From NCBI RefSeq assembly GCF_023073335.1, contig NZ_JADPJG010000035.1, positions 115,902 through 179,901 on the forward strand: a stretch of DNA of 64,000 bases. The letters are read 5' to 3'. A program made the position numbers and the translations under genes. The stretch is from Bradyrhizobium sp. 21. GTDB taxonomy: Bacteria; Pseudomonadota; Alphaproteobacteria; Rhizobiales; Xanthobacteraceae. This document shows positions 16,984-27,272 of the stretch, piece after piece (position 1 is the stretch's first letter; every line of letters begins with the position of its first letter). The notes beneath the pieces are model-generated. The model saw only the letters and a list, made by a program, of their open reading frames with translations, had not been told where the DNA came from and made no database searches.

Positions 16984-17958
16984 ATGAAAGCCATCCTCTG
17001 CTCGCAATATTGCCAGCCCGACGATCTCGTTCTGGCCGACGTGCCGGATCCGGTGGCGGGTCCCGGCGAAGCCGTGATCGCGATCAAGGCGGCGGCGTTG
17101 AACTTCTTCGACATCCTGATGATCCAGGGCAAGTACCAGATCAAGCCACCGTTCCCGTTCTCGCCCGCCGCCGAGGTCGCGGGCGTGATCGAGAGCATCG
17201 GTCCCGGCGTGACTGATGTGAAGGTCGGCGATCGCGTCGTCGCCTCCTGCGGCCACAACGGCGCGCGCGAAAAGATCGCGCTGCCGGCGGCATCGATCGT
17301 GAAGATTCCCGACAATCTCGATTATGACCGCGCGGCCGGCATCATCATCATCTACGGCACCGCGCTGCATGCGCTGGAAGATCGCGCCAGCCCGAAGCCG
17401 GGCGAGACGCTCGCGGTGCTCGGCGCCGCCGGCGGCACGGGCTTAGCTGCCTGCGAGCTCGGCAAGCTGATGGGCCTGAAGGTGATCGCCTGCGCCTCGT
17501 CGGACGAGAAGCTCGAATTCGCCAAGGCGCACGGCGCAGAACTCACGCTCAATTACGGCAAGGAAGATTTGAAGGAAGGCTTGCGAAAACTCACGGGCGG
17601 CAAGGGCGTCGACATCATCTTCGATCCCGTGGGCGGCGCCTATGCGGAGCAGGCGTTGCGCTCGATCGCCTGGGAAGGCCGCTTCCTGGTGATCGGCTTT
17701 GCCGCCGGCGATATTCCGAAGATGCCGCTGAACCTCGCGCTGCTGAAGGGCTGCGACATCCGCGGCGTGTTCTGGGGCGCCTGGACCCGCCTCAACCCGG
17801 CCAAGAACCGCGCCAATCTCGAGAAGCTCGTGAAGTGGACCGCGGAAGGAAAAATCTCCTCGCATGTCGACCGCACCTTCCCCTTGGCACAGACGGCGGA
17901 TGCGCTGAAGGTGCTCGCGGGACGTCAGGCCATGGGCAAGGTGATCTTGCATCCGTGA
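16984..17958 (+). CDS. NADPH:quinone oxidoreductase (zinc-free MDR family)
   Basis: A 324-residue medium-chain reductase of the quinone oxidoreductase group. The N-terminal GroES-like half has FFDILMIQGKYQ and PAAEVAGVIESIGPGV. The Rossmann half has the nucleotide loop GAAGGTGLAACELGKLMG. The Cys/His zinc ligands of alcohol dehydrogenases are absent. Family members reduce quinones or enoyl groups with NADPH. The pairing with a dienoyl-CoA-reductase-like SDR across a divergent promoter suggests shared induction but not a proven pathway. A hairpin GATGTCG...CGACATC (17960-17988) follows the stop. Confidence 0.9.
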   Translation: MKAILCSQYCQPDDLVLADVPDPVAGPGEAVIAIKAAALNFFDILMIQGKYQIKPPFPFSPAAEVAGVIESIGPGVTDVKVGDRVVASCGHNGAREKIALPAASIVKIPDNLDYDRAAGIIIIYGTALHALEDRASPKPGETLAVLGAAGGTGLAACELGKLMGLKVIACASSDEKLEFAKAHGAELTLNYGKEDLKEGLRKLTGGKGVDIIFDPVGGAYAEQALRSIAWEGRFLVIGFAAGDIPKMPLNLALLKGCDIRGVFWGAWTRLNPAKNRANLEKLVKWTAEGKISSHVDRTFPLAQTADALKVLAGRQAMGKVILHP

Positions 17959-18005
17959 GGATGTCGGCGCGTAGAGTGTCGCGACATCGTTACCAGACAC
18001 TCAGC

Positions 18006-18112
18006 TGTCGTCGCCCGGCTTGACCGGGCGATCCAGTACCCCGTGACGAGTGTTGTTGAATCGATAAGCGGCGGCGTACTGGATTCCCCGTCTTCGCGGG
18101 GAATGACAGGGG
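18006..18112. repeat. Dispersed palindromic repeat, family C
   Basis: The element contains the hairpin GCCCGGCTTGACCGGGC, the inverted pair GATCCAGTAC/GTACTGGATTC, and the hairpin CCCCGTCTTCGCGGGG, ending in AATGACA. It lies between the convergent quinone oxidoreductase and DUF1232 genes. Confidence 0.65.
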
Positions 18113-18139
18113 AGGATGCGGCGACAGCTACTGCGCGGC

Positions 18140-18517
18140 TTACGCCTCCACCTCATTCACCCCGCGCTTCAGCGCGGTGCGGGCGGCTTCGCGATGCTCA
18201 TTGGTGATGTGGCCGGCGACCATGCGGATCGCGGTGGCGAGCACGGCGGCGTCATCAGTGAAGCCGAGGATCGGCATCACGTCGGGGATAAAGTCGAACG
18301 GCAGGATGAAATAGGCGATCGCCCCGAGCAACGACGCCTGCACGTGGCGCGGCGTCTGCCGGTCGAAGGCGCAGTAATAGGCGGCGAGCAGATCCTCCGC
18401 GAACGGCAGATGTGCGGCGACGCGCTTCAGCTTGCGCCAGAAGCGGCGACGCACGCTCTCACGATCTTCCGCAAGCCGATCGGCCGGCTCGAAGCCGACG
18501 CTGTGTTCGGCAGCCAT
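18140..18517 (-). CDS. DUF1232 / YkvA-family protein
   Basis: A 125-residue protein with the DUF1232 core DRQTPRHVQASLLGAIAYFI followed by LPFDFIPDVMPILGFTDDAAVL, the family's signature. Two hydrophobic segments suggest membrane association. ATG 18517 is taken as start; a TTG three codons upstream is also in frame. Family function is unknown. It lies downstream of the pterin dehydratase on the same strand, with about 100 bases between them. Confidence 0.85.
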   Translation of the reverse strand: MAAEHSVGFEPADRLAEDRESVRRRFWRKLKRVAAHLPFAEDLLAAYYCAFDRQTPRHVQASLLGAIAYFILPFDFIPDVMPILGFTDDAAVLATAIRMVAGHITNEHREAARTALKRGVNEVEA

Positions 18518-18619
18518 GGTCGACAAACTCCCCGTTCAGCCAAGGGTGGCGTCAGGGCGGCGGTTGGCCGCATCCCGTGCTCATCACAAGATAAGGACGC
18601 GGCTGATGCCTGCAAGACG

Positions 18620-18922
18620 TCAGCCTGGTGTCAGCTTGGCGATGGCGTTCATCGCCGTGGCCAGCTCGATATCGAGCTTGGTGACGCCGCCGGAATCATG
18701 GGTCGCCAGCACCACCTCCACGGTCTTGTAGACGTTGCGCCATTCGGGGTGGTGGTCCATCTTCTCGGCGACCAGCGCGACGCGGGCCATGAAGCCAAAC
18801 GCCTCGTTGAAATCCTTGAAGACAAAAGTCTTCCCGATCGCGTCGCGTCCCGGGACCTCGGTCCAGCCCGGCAGTCCGTGCAGCGCCTGCCTGCGCGCCT
18901 CCGCCGAGAACCGTTCTGCCAT
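18620..18922 (-). CDS. phhB: 4a-hydroxytetrahydrobiopterin dehydratase (pterin-4a-carbinolamine dehydratase)
   Basis: A 100-residue single-domain protein that regenerates the pterin cofactor by dehydrating 4a-hydroxytetrahydropterin; in proteobacteria related proteins also support moco or folate metabolism. The family core is FVFKDFNEAFGFMARVALVAEKMDHHPEWRNVYKTVEVVLATHDSGG split across 44-88, where the HHPEWxNVY block carries the catalytic His residues. No phenylalanine hydroxylase gene is next to it. An ORF-wide match in length makes the identification firm; the physiological partner is not. Confidence 0.93.
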   Translation of the reverse strand: MAERFSAEARRQALHGLPGWTEVPGRDAIGKTFVFKDFNEAFGFMARVALVAEKMDHHPEWRNVYKTVEVVLATHDSGGVTKLDIELATAMNAIAKLTPG

Positions 18923-19074
18923 CGTCGCCTCCGTCCTTCAGGGGAACTTTACCCTAACACCGTGCTGACGCCCCGGGTTCACACGGGATTTGCTCCATCC
19001 GCTAACCATGACGGAGATGTAACCCCGCCGGACAAGAAATTTGCTACACTTGCGGGCGTAAATCGCCGGCCAAG

Positions 19075-20520
19075 ATGAAACTGAGCCTCAAGCGACTGTT
19101 CGGGAGATCGATGACCGGGGGATTGGACCTGGCCGAAGCGCCCACCCCACCTTCGCCGCGATCAGCGGCGCGGAAGACGGCGCTCGTCACTCTCGCGCTG
19201 GTGCTTGCGATCGTTGGCGCGCTCGCGGGCGGCTATTATTTCGCGATGCGGCCGGTGACGCTGAAGATCGCGGTCGGGCCCGCCAACAGCGACGACCTCA
19301 AGGTCGTGCAGGCGCTGACGCAGGCTTTCACGCAGCACCAGAGCCAGGTGCGGCTGCGGCCGATCCAGACCGACGGTGCCACCGCCAGCGCCCAGGCGCT
19401 CGCCGAAAGCAAGGTCGACCTCGCCATCGTGCGCGGCGACGTCGACGTGCCCAAAAACGCGCAAGCGGTCGCAACCCTGCGCAAGAACGTCGTGGTGCTG
19501 TGGTCCGTGCCCGGCAAGGGCAGGAAGAAGGGCGCGAAGATCACCAAGATTGCGCAGCTCGCCGGCCATAAGGTCGGCGTGATCGGCCGCACCCAGGCCA
19601 ACGTCAATCTGCTCAAGGTGATCCTCCAGCAATACGGCGTCGATCCTGCCAAGGTCGAGGTCATACAGTTCCCGGCCAATGAAGCCGCCGAGGCGATCAA
19701 GGCCCAGAAGGCCGATGCCTATCTCGCAGCCGGCCCTGTCAACAGTAAGATCACGTCGGACGCGATCGCCGCCACTGCCAAGGAAGGCGGCACGCCGGTC
19801 TTCCTCGCGATCGATTCCGCGGATGCGATCGCGCAGAACCATCCGGTTTACGAAGCCTCGGAGATTCCGGCCGGCACCTATGGCGGCTCACCCGTTCGCC
19901 CCGATGACGAGGTCAAGACGATCAGTTTTTCGCACCACATCGTGGCGCGCAAAGGCGTATCCGAAACCAACATCGCCGCGTTCACGCGCCAGCTTTTTGC
20001 CGTGCGCCAGCAACTGGTGACGGAATTCCCGCTGGCGGCGAAGATCGAAACACCCGACACCGACAAGGACGCGGTGATCCCGGTGCATCCCGGCGCGGCC
20101 GCCTTCGTCGACGGCGAGGAAAAGACCTTCCTCGACAGATACAGCGATTACATCTGGTGGACGCTGATGGCGCTCTCGGCCATGGGCTCGATCGGCGCCT
20201 GGTTTGCGGGCTATTTGAAGAAGGACGAGCGCGACAACAACAACCATCAGCGTGAACGTCTGCTCGACATGATCGCGGCGGCACGCAAGAGCGAGACGAC
20301 CGAAGACCTCGACCAGATGCAGACCGAGGCCGACGACATCCTGCGCAATACACTGCGCTGCTTCGATCACGGCGCGATCGAGGAAGCCGCGCTCACTGCC
20401 TTCAACATCGCGCTCGACCAGTTCCACGCGGCCGTCGCCGATCGCAAGGCCGTGCTGTTCAGCCTGCCGCAGAACCTGCAGCGCGCGGGTGCGCAGTTCA
20501 GGGCCGCCGGCAACGTGTAG
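19075..20520 (+). CDS. TAXI-family receptor with two membrane segments and a cytoplasmic tail
   Basis: A 481-residue TAXI (TRAP-associated extracytoplasmic immunogenic) family protein. Residues 1-34 are cytoplasmic, with a membrane anchor at ~35-57, a periplasmic TAXI ligand-binding domain at ~60-345 (LKIAVGPANSDDLKVVQAL; GVIGRTQANVNLLKVILQQYGV), a second membrane segment at ~359-380 (YIWWTLMALSAMGSIGAWFAGYL), and a ~100-residue helical cytoplasmic tail. Ordinary TAXI receptors are free periplasmic proteins paired with a TRAP permease; none is encoded nearby. This layout looks more like a sensor or adaptor. Ligand unknown. Confidence 0.85.
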   Translation: MKLSLKRLFGRSMTGGLDLAEAPTPPSPRSAARKTALVTLALVLAIVGALAGGYYFAMRPVTLKIAVGPANSDDLKVVQALTQAFTQHQSQVRLRPIQTDGATASAQALAESKVDLAIVRGDVDVPKNAQAVATLRKNVVVLWSVPGKGRKKGAKITKIAQLAGHKVGVIGRTQANVNLLKVILQQYGVDPAKVEVIQFPANEAAEAIKAQKADAYLAAGPVNSKITSDAIAATAKEGGTPVFLAIDSADAIAQNHPVYEASEIPAGTYGGSPVRPDDEVKTISFSHHIVARKGVSETNIAAFTRQLFAVRQQLVTEFPLAAKIETPDTDKDAVIPVHPGAAAFVDGEEKTFLDRYSDYIWWTLMALSAMGSIGAWFAGYLKKDERDNNNHQRERLLDMIAAARKSETTEDLDQMQTEADDILRNTLRCFDHGAIEEAALTAFNIALDQFHAAVADRKAVLFSLPQNLQRAGAQFRAAGNV

Positions 20521-20537
20521 GCACTTCCAATATCCTC

Positions 20538-20641
20538 ATGGTGAGGAGCGCGGAACGCGCGTCTCGAACCATGAAGGCCCGGCTCTCGCCCGCGGCCATC
20601 CTTCGAGACGCCCGCTGTTGGCGGGCTCCTCAGGATGATCA
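20538..20641. repeat. Dispersed palindromic repeat, family D
   Basis: Begins ATCCTCATGGTGAGGAGC and ends GGGCTCCTCAGGATGAT, with inner complementary GTCTCGAACCAT and ATCCTTCGAGAC segments. It follows the TAXI gene by 17 bases. This is a recognised type of intergenic palindrome in Bradyrhizobium-like genomes. Confidence 0.7.
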
Positions 20642-20772
20642 CTAAGGGTAGCCGCTCAATTGAACTGAGCGCTTACGCGCGTAATCGCTGCGTCACATTG
20701 TCTCAATATAGCGTCTGACTTCACCGTGGCGGCCGCCTGGGCGGCCGTCTCACGCGAGATCGGGACCGTCCC

Positions 20773-22314
20773 ATGAACATCAAATTCTCCCGCCGCCGTT
20801 TCCTCAGCACCAGCGCCGGCGCGCTCGGCGCGGTCGCGATGCCCCGTCTCTCGCGCGCGGCCGACCGGCCGGCGGTTACCCACGGCGTGCAGTCGGGCGA
20901 CGTCACGGTGGACGGCGGCGTGGTCTGGGCGCGCACCGACCGGCCTGCGCAGATGCTCGTCGAAGTGGCGACGACGGAGTCGTTCAAGGACGCCCGCGCG
21001 TTGCCGCCGATCGCGGCACTGCCCGAGAGCGACTTCACCGCAAAGATGCTGATCGAAAATCTGCCGGGCGGACAGGACATCTTTTACCGCGTCCGCTTCC
21101 GCGATCTCTCGCACACCGCGGTGGAGGGCGAGCCGGTGACCGGCCGCTTCCGCACCGCGCCCGCCGACCGCCGCGACGTCAGCTTCGTCTGGGGCGGCGA
21201 TGTCGCAGGACAAGGCTGGGGCATCAACCCCGACGACGGCGGCATGTTCACCTTCTCCGCGATGCGCAAGCACCGTCCGGATTTCTTCCTGCACTCCGGC
21301 GACACCATCTATGCCGACGGTCCTATCGCGTCCGAGGTGAAGCTCGCCGACGGCAAGATCTGGAAGAACGTCACGATCCCCGAGAAGGCCAAGGTCGCGG
21401 AGACGCTTGACGAGTACCGCGCCGCGCACAAATACAATTTCACCGACGACAACCTCCGCGCCTTCAATGCCGAAGTGCCGATCTTCGTGCAGTGGGACGA
21501 CCACGAGGTGACCAACAACTGGTCGCTGTCGAAGGAATTGCCGGCGACCTACAGGGAGCGTGACATCACGCTGCTGGCGGCCCGCGCAGGCCGTGCCTTC
21601 CACGAGATGTATCCGATGCGCGAGAGCATCGTTGAGCCGGGCCGCATCTATCGCCAGATCTCCTACGGCCCGCATCTCGACGTGTTCATGCTCGACGAAC
21701 GCAGCTATCGCGGCCCGAACGGCGCCAATCTCGAAACCGCCTACGGCCCGGCCAGCTACTTCCTCGGCCCCGACCAGATGGCCTGGCTCAAGCGCGGCCT
21801 CTTGAATTCGCGCGCGACCTGGAAGGTGATCGCCTCCGACATGCCGCTCAGCCTGATCGTGTCGGACACGCCGAAGGGCGGCTCGGAAGCCTTCGCACAG
21901 GGCGACGGCCCGGTGCGCGGCCGCGAATTCGAGATCGCCGACATCCTGCGCTTCATCAAGATGGCGCCGATCACGAACACCGTGTGGCTGACGGCGGACG
22001 TGCACTACGCCGCCGCGCATTATTACGATCCGAACAAGGCGCAATTCCAGGAGTTTGAGCCGTTCTGGGAATTTGTCTCGGGCCCGCTGCATGCCGGCAC
22101 GTTCGGTCCGAACGCACTCGACAACACCTTTGGGCCCGAGGTGCGTTTCGTCAAGGCGCCGGGCAAGGACGACCAGAACCTGCCGCCCTCCGCGGGCATG
22201 CAGTTCTTCGGTCACGTCAAGATCGATGGCGCTTCCGGCCAGATGACGGTGACCTTGCGCGACCGCGCCGACGTCGCATTGTGGTCGACCACGCTCGATC
22301 CGAAGCAGGCCTGA
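20773..22314 (+). CDS. phoD: PhoD-like alkaline phosphatase, Tat-exported
   Basis: A 513-residue calcium/iron-dependent phosphodiesterase/phosphatase. The N-terminus SRRRFLSTSAGALGAVA is a twin-arginine signal, and PhoD enzymes are classical Tat substrates. Conserved blocks include GVQSGDVTVDGGVVWARTDRP, GDTIYADGP, QWDDHEVTNNW and LTADVHYAAAHYYDP, which supply metal and phosphate ligands. It would release phosphate from extracytoplasmic organic phosphates. An inverted repeat CGCTCA-N7-TGAGCG lies upstream near 20655-20675, but I could not make out a convincing Pho box. It is convergent with the response regulator, four bases between stops. Confidence 0.92.
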   Translation: MNIKFSRRRFLSTSAGALGAVAMPRLSRAADRPAVTHGVQSGDVTVDGGVVWARTDRPAQMLVEVATTESFKDARALPPIAALPESDFTAKMLIENLPGGQDIFYRVRFRDLSHTAVEGEPVTGRFRTAPADRRDVSFVWGGDVAGQGWGINPDDGGMFTFSAMRKHRPDFFLHSGDTIYADGPIASEVKLADGKIWKNVTIPEKAKVAETLDEYRAAHKYNFTDDNLRAFNAEVPIFVQWDDHEVTNNWSLSKELPATYRERDITLLAARAGRAFHEMYPMRESIVEPGRIYRQISYGPHLDVFMLDERSYRGPNGANLETAYGPASYFLGPDQMAWLKRGLLNSRATWKVIASDMPLSLIVSDTPKGGSEAFAQGDGPVRGREFEIADILRFIKMAPITNTVWLTADVHYAAAHYYDPNKAQFQEFEPFWEFVSGPLHAGTFGPNALDNTFGPEVRFVKAPGKDDQNLPPSAGMQFFGHVKIDGASGQMTVTLRDRADVALWSTTLDPKQA

Positions 22315-22317
22315 TCG

Positions 22318-22719
22318 CTAGTCGGGCCCGCGTAGCTGGAGCGCCGCCTCAAGCGCGTCGCTCGAACATGGCTTCTGTAGTCGCGGCTGGTTGGCGAATT
22401 CCGGCGGAATGCTTGCCTCAGCGCCGTAGCCGGTGACGAAGACGAAGGGAATCTTCAAGGCTATCAGCCGCTCGGCGATCGCAAAGCTCTTCTCCCGAAC
22501 CAACTCGACGTCGAGCAACGCAAAGTCCGGCCTACGCTTGTTGATCGCATCAAGCGCTTGCGTGACCGAACCGACGGTCCGCACACCCTTGACGCCGAAT
22601 CCGAGCACACGATCCTCAAAATCGATCGCAATGATGGGATCATCCTCGACGATCAGAACATCGGCAGGACAATCGGAGCCATTGGAATAAGCGGGGGCCA
22701 TGGTCTCGTTTTGGAGCAT
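22318..22719 (-). CDS. Stand-alone response regulator (receiver domain only)
   Basis: A 133-residue single-domain receiver with no output domain. The acidic pocket is VEDDP, the phospho-acceptor Asp lies in PDFALLDVEL, the switch Thr in FVFVTGYG, and the conserved Lys in LQKPC. ATG 22719 and ATG 22701 are both possible; the frame stays open to 22938 but upstream residues look non-coding. Single-domain regulators of this type often act as phosphate sinks or as partners of HWE/PAS kinases. It is divergent from a Crp/Fnr regulator across 151 bases rich in palindromes. Confidence 0.85.
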   Translation of the reverse strand: MLQNETMAPAYSNGSDCPADVLIVEDDPIIAIDFEDRVLGFGVKGVRTVGSVTQALDAINKRRPDFALLDVELVREKSFAIAERLIALKIPFVFVTGYGAEASIPPEFANQPRLQKPCSSDALEAALQLRGPD

Positions 22720-22782
22720 GAGGCTTTCTGGGTCAGGACAGCCGCGACACGATGCCTGCGCCCAGCGCATCGGAGGGTTCCC

Positions 22783-22808
22783 GGAACGAAACCCACCACA
22801 TCGTCGTT
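22783..22808 (+). promoter_or_regulatory. EcfG-type promoter candidate before the Crp/Fnr gene
   Basis: GGAAC at 22783-22787 and CGTT at 22805-22808 are 17 bases apart, an allowed EcfG spacing, giving a leader of about 55 bases to the ATG at 22871. The left element is part of the palindrome GTTCCCGGAAC (22777-22787). Confidence 0.4.
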
Positions 22809-22822
22809 CTCTAGTCTGTCCA

Positions 22823-22836
22823 CTTGTGCACACAAG
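22823..22836. promoter_or_regulatory. Inverted repeat CTTGTG-CA-CACAAG in the divergent regulator region
   Basis: Six-base perfect arms with a 2-base spacer lie 34 bases ahead of the Crp/Fnr ATG and about 25 bases after the EcfG-type -10. The spacing is too short for a CRP/FNR dimer site, but the position suits an operator. GTTC-N5-GAAC (22837-22849) lies immediately beside it. Confidence 0.35.
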
Positions 22837-22870
22837 GTTCGGACGGAACTCGCTACTATGGGAGAGGAGT

Positions 22871-23662
22871 ATGGCGGGGTTCACGATGGATACGCGTATC
22901 AGCAAGTCGGACGAGGTCGACAGCCGCCCGGTCAACAATCTGTTGCGGCGCTTGAGCCAGGCGGACTACGCACTGCTGGCGCCGCATATCACTTTCGACA
23001 AGGCGGCGGCGAATGAGCTGCTCTACAATCCCGGCGACGATGTCCAGGTCGTCCACTTTCCGTGCGGACCGTCGCTTGCGACCTTCCTCGTTCCCAACGA
23101 GGACGGCCGCGATGTCGAGACCATCCTGGTCGGCCGAGAGGGCGCGGTGGGCGGCATCGTCAGCGAAGGATATTTGCCGGCCTACACCCGGATCTGCGTG
23201 AAATTCGGTGGGCCATTTGCGCGCATTCATGTCGCCAAATTGGAAGCGGCCAAGCAGCGTTCGGTCTCGCTGCGGCACGTCTTCGCCCGCTACGCCGATT
23301 GCATGCTGGCGCAGATCTTCCAGTCCACCGCCTGCAATGCCATTCACTCGATCGAGCAGCGCACGGCCAAATGGATCTTGGCGGCGATGGAGCGGACCGG
23401 CGACGAGAGCAGCGTGCCGCTGACGCACGAACAGCTCGCGACGCTGCTTGGCGTCGGCCGCAGCTATGCCAGCCGCGTGCTCCAGTCGTTCAAGGCGGAA
23501 GGCGTGCTCGACACCCGGCGCGGATCGATCCTGGTTCGCAACCGCGACGGCCTGCGCCTGCGCGCCTGCCTGTGCAACGAGGCCGTGAAGATGCACTTCG
23601 AGGAGGTGCTGCGCGGGGTCTATCCGACCGAGGAAGCGAGCCGCAGCACGGCTCAGGGTTGA
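22871..23662 (+). CDS. Crp/Fnr-family transcriptional regulator
   Basis: A 263-residue regulator with an N-terminal cyclic-nucleotide-binding-like beta-roll (~20-150) and a C-terminal winged helix, LTHEQLATLLGVGRSYASRVLQSFKAEGVL, typical of Crp HTH domains. The phosphate-binding cassette of true cAMP receptors is not recognisable, nor are the Fnr iron-sulfur Cys residues in their usual place, so the effector is unknown. GGAGAGGAG just before ATG 22871 fixes the start; the open frame upstream is untranslated. It is divergent from a single-domain response regulator, a pairing frequent in Bradyrhizobium. Confidence 0.88.
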   Translation: MAGFTMDTRISKSDEVDSRPVNNLLRRLSQADYALLAPHITFDKAAANELLYNPGDDVQVVHFPCGPSLATFLVPNEDGRDVETILVGREGAVGGIVSEGYLPAYTRICVKFGGPFARIHVAKLEAAKQRSVSLRHVFARYADCMLAQIFQSTACNAIHSIEQRTAKWILAAMERTGDESSVPLTHEQLATLLGVGRSYASRVLQSFKAEGVLDTRRGSILVRNRDGLRLRACLCNEAVKMHFEEVLRGVYPTEEASRSTAQG

Positions 23663-23766
23663 TCGAGGCTGCCGTTTCCCGCTAAAGGGCCGGTTTGGTG
23701 CGGAATTCCCGCTAAGCCCCGGGGATTCCCGGACAAAATTCAGTCAACCAACCCCGAAAGAACGCA

Positions 23767-23794
23767 TTGTTTTTTGGCGGTTTTTGCCTATATT
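23767..23794 (+). promoter_or_regulatory. Sigma-70-like promoter candidate for typA
   Basis: TTGTTT (23767-23772), a 16-base spacer and TATATT (23789-23794) form a plausible housekeeping promoter about 160 bases before the typA ATG. It is the only AT-rich stretch in this gap. Confidence 0.35.
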
Positions 23795-23814
23795 GCGGCG
23801 CAAACGCGTAGGTT

Positions 23815-23844
23815 GCCCGGTCGAACTGGCCGGGCTTCCTTTTT
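23815..23844 (+). terminator. Terminator-like hairpin in the typA leader
   Basis: GCCCGGTC-GAACT-GGCCGGGC (23815-23835, one G-T pair) is followed by TTCCTTTTT. It lies just downstream of the putative typA promoter, where it could act as a leader attenuator, or else as the terminator of the Crp/Fnr gene 150 bases upstream. Confidence 0.5.
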
Positions 23845-23953
23845 GGGTGTAATAGGCCCCGTTTTCCACGTTTCAGCGTTGTCCGAGAAGAGGTCCCGGC
23901 TTGACCGGCGAGATCGCGCTTAACCCATTGTCCGACCGCAAAGAAGCTCACTC

Positions 23954-25780
<1,827 letters not shown>

Positions 25781-25781
25781 G

Positions 25782-25928
25782 GCACCGCTTTCGTGCCCCG
25801 GATGCAGCGCAGCACGCAGTGGTGCGCTGCTGAGCCGGGGCCCCGTTACTCTCACCACCTCCACATCACCTTGGATCCCGGCTCTGCGGAGCGGCGTTAC
25901 ACGCCGCACCGCGTCCGGGACACGAGAG
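25782..25928. repeat. Dispersed palindromic repeat, family E, copy 1
   Basis: Nested inverted repeats: an outer pair CGTGCCCCGGATGC / GCGTCCGGGACACG and an inner pair GAGCCGGGGCCC / GGATCCCGGCTC. A clear second copy lies at 60317-60462. Both start directly after a TAA stop codon (typA here, acs there). Confidence 0.85.
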
Positions 25929-25980
25929 CTGCGTGTCTGTCCGGCTTCAGCACCCCCAGCGAACGTGCTAGAGCCCGCCC

Positions 25981-27234
25981 ATGAGCTCCCTCCCCTCCTC
26001 AGTCGATGTCGCGATCATCGGCGCCGGTGCCGCCGGTCTAGGCGCAGCACACGCGCTGCATGGGTCAGGCCTCTCCGCGATTGTGCTGGAGGCGCGCGAT
26101 CGCCTCGGTGGCCGGGCCTGGACCGTGCAGGCCTCGCCCGATGTCACCTTCGACGTCGGCTGTGGCTGGCTGCACTCGGCCGACAACAACTCCTTCGTTC
26201 CGATCGCGCGGCAACTCGATTTCGAGGTCAACAAGGACCTGCCGCCCTGGCGCGAGCGCACCTTCGGCAATGCGTTTCCGCAAGCCGAGCGCGACGATTT
26301 CATGCGCGCGATGGACGCGTTCTACGAGCGCCTCTGGGAAGCAGCACGGAAAAGCGACGATGCTCCCGCGAGCCAAAGCCTCGAGCCCGGCAATCGCTGG
26401 AACCCGATGATCGACGCGGTCTCGACTTACATCAATGGCTGCGAACTGCAGAACATGTCGACGCTGGACTGGGACGCCTATGAGGACAGCGACCTCAACT
26501 GGCGCGTCCGCCGCGGCTATGGCGCCTTGATCGCGGCCTATGGCGCGCCTTGCCCGGTGGCGCTGAACTGCAACGTCAAGCTGATCGATCATTCGGACAA
26601 GCGCATCCGCATCGAGACATCGCTGGGCACGCTGACCGCGGACAAGGTGATCGTCACCGTGCCGACCAATCTCATCGCCGATGAGGCGATCCGTTTCTCA
26701 CCACAGCTCCCGGCCAAGCTCGATGCCGCAGCCGGCCTGCCGCTCGGCGTCGACGACAAGGTGACGCTGGCGCTCGGCGACGCGGAAGCCTTCCCCAAAG
26801 AAGGAAACCTGCGCGGCGCCACCATGCGCACCGACATGGGCACCTACCACATCCGCCCGTTCGGCCAGCCCTGCATCGAAGGCTTTTTCGGCGGCCGTTT
26901 TGCCCGCGAACTGGAAGACGCCGGTGAGGGTGCCATTGCGGCACAGAGCATCGACGAGATCGCCGGCTTCCTCGGCAACGACATCCGCCACAAGCTGAAG
27001 CCGCTCTACGAGTCGCGTTGGACGCATGATCCGTTTGCGAGGGGCTCGTATTCGCACGCGCTGCCAGGACACGCGGGCGATCGTGCCGTGCTGGCGGCGC
27101 CCGTGGATGGGCGGCTGTTCTTCGCGGGGGAAGCGACCTCGCCGAATTTCTTCACGACGGCGCATGGGGCGCGGGACTCGGGGGAGCGGGCGGCGAGGGA
27201 AGTGCTCGCGGCGTCAGCCAAGCCGCAGCAATAG
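25981..27234 (+). CDS. FAD-dependent amine oxidase family protein
   Basis: A 417-residue flavoprotein. The dinucleotide-binding motif VAIIGAGAAGLGAAHAL opens the protein, followed by LEARDRLGGRAWTV, and FAGEATSPNFFTTAHGA with the FAD-contacting Gly-Glu ends it. This matches the monoamine oxidase/polyamine oxidase/phytoene desaturase-like superfamily; the substrate is not predictable. No signal peptide. It is convergent with the DCC protein gene and preceded by the family E repeat, so it probably has its own promoter, which I could not identify. Confidence 0.88.
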   Translation: MSSLPSSVDVAIIGAGAAGLGAAHALHGSGLSAIVLEARDRLGGRAWTVQASPDVTFDVGCGWLHSADNNSFVPIARQLDFEVNKDLPPWRERTFGNAFPQAERDDFMRAMDAFYERLWEAARKSDDAPASQSLEPGNRWNPMIDAVSTYINGCELQNMSTLDWDAYEDSDLNWRVRRGYGALIAAYGAPCPVALNCNVKLIDHSDKRIRIETSLGTLTADKVIVTVPTNLIADEAIRFSPQLPAKLDAAAGLPLGVDDKVTLALGDAEAFPKEGNLRGATMRTDMGTYHIRPFGQPCIEGFFGGRFARELEDAGEGAIAAQSIDEIAGFLGNDIRHKLKPLYESRWTHDPFARGSYSHALPGHAGDRAVLAAPVDGRLFFAGEATSPNFFTTAHGARDSGERAAREVLAASAKPQQ

Positions 27235-27272
27235 ACCCGGCATTGCGTCCCGCTGTATCCAACAATGACGAA

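Noticed and set aside
23712..23951. 79-codon minus-strand frame before typA
   Set aside because: It covers the typA promoter and hairpin, and has no domain or ribosome site.
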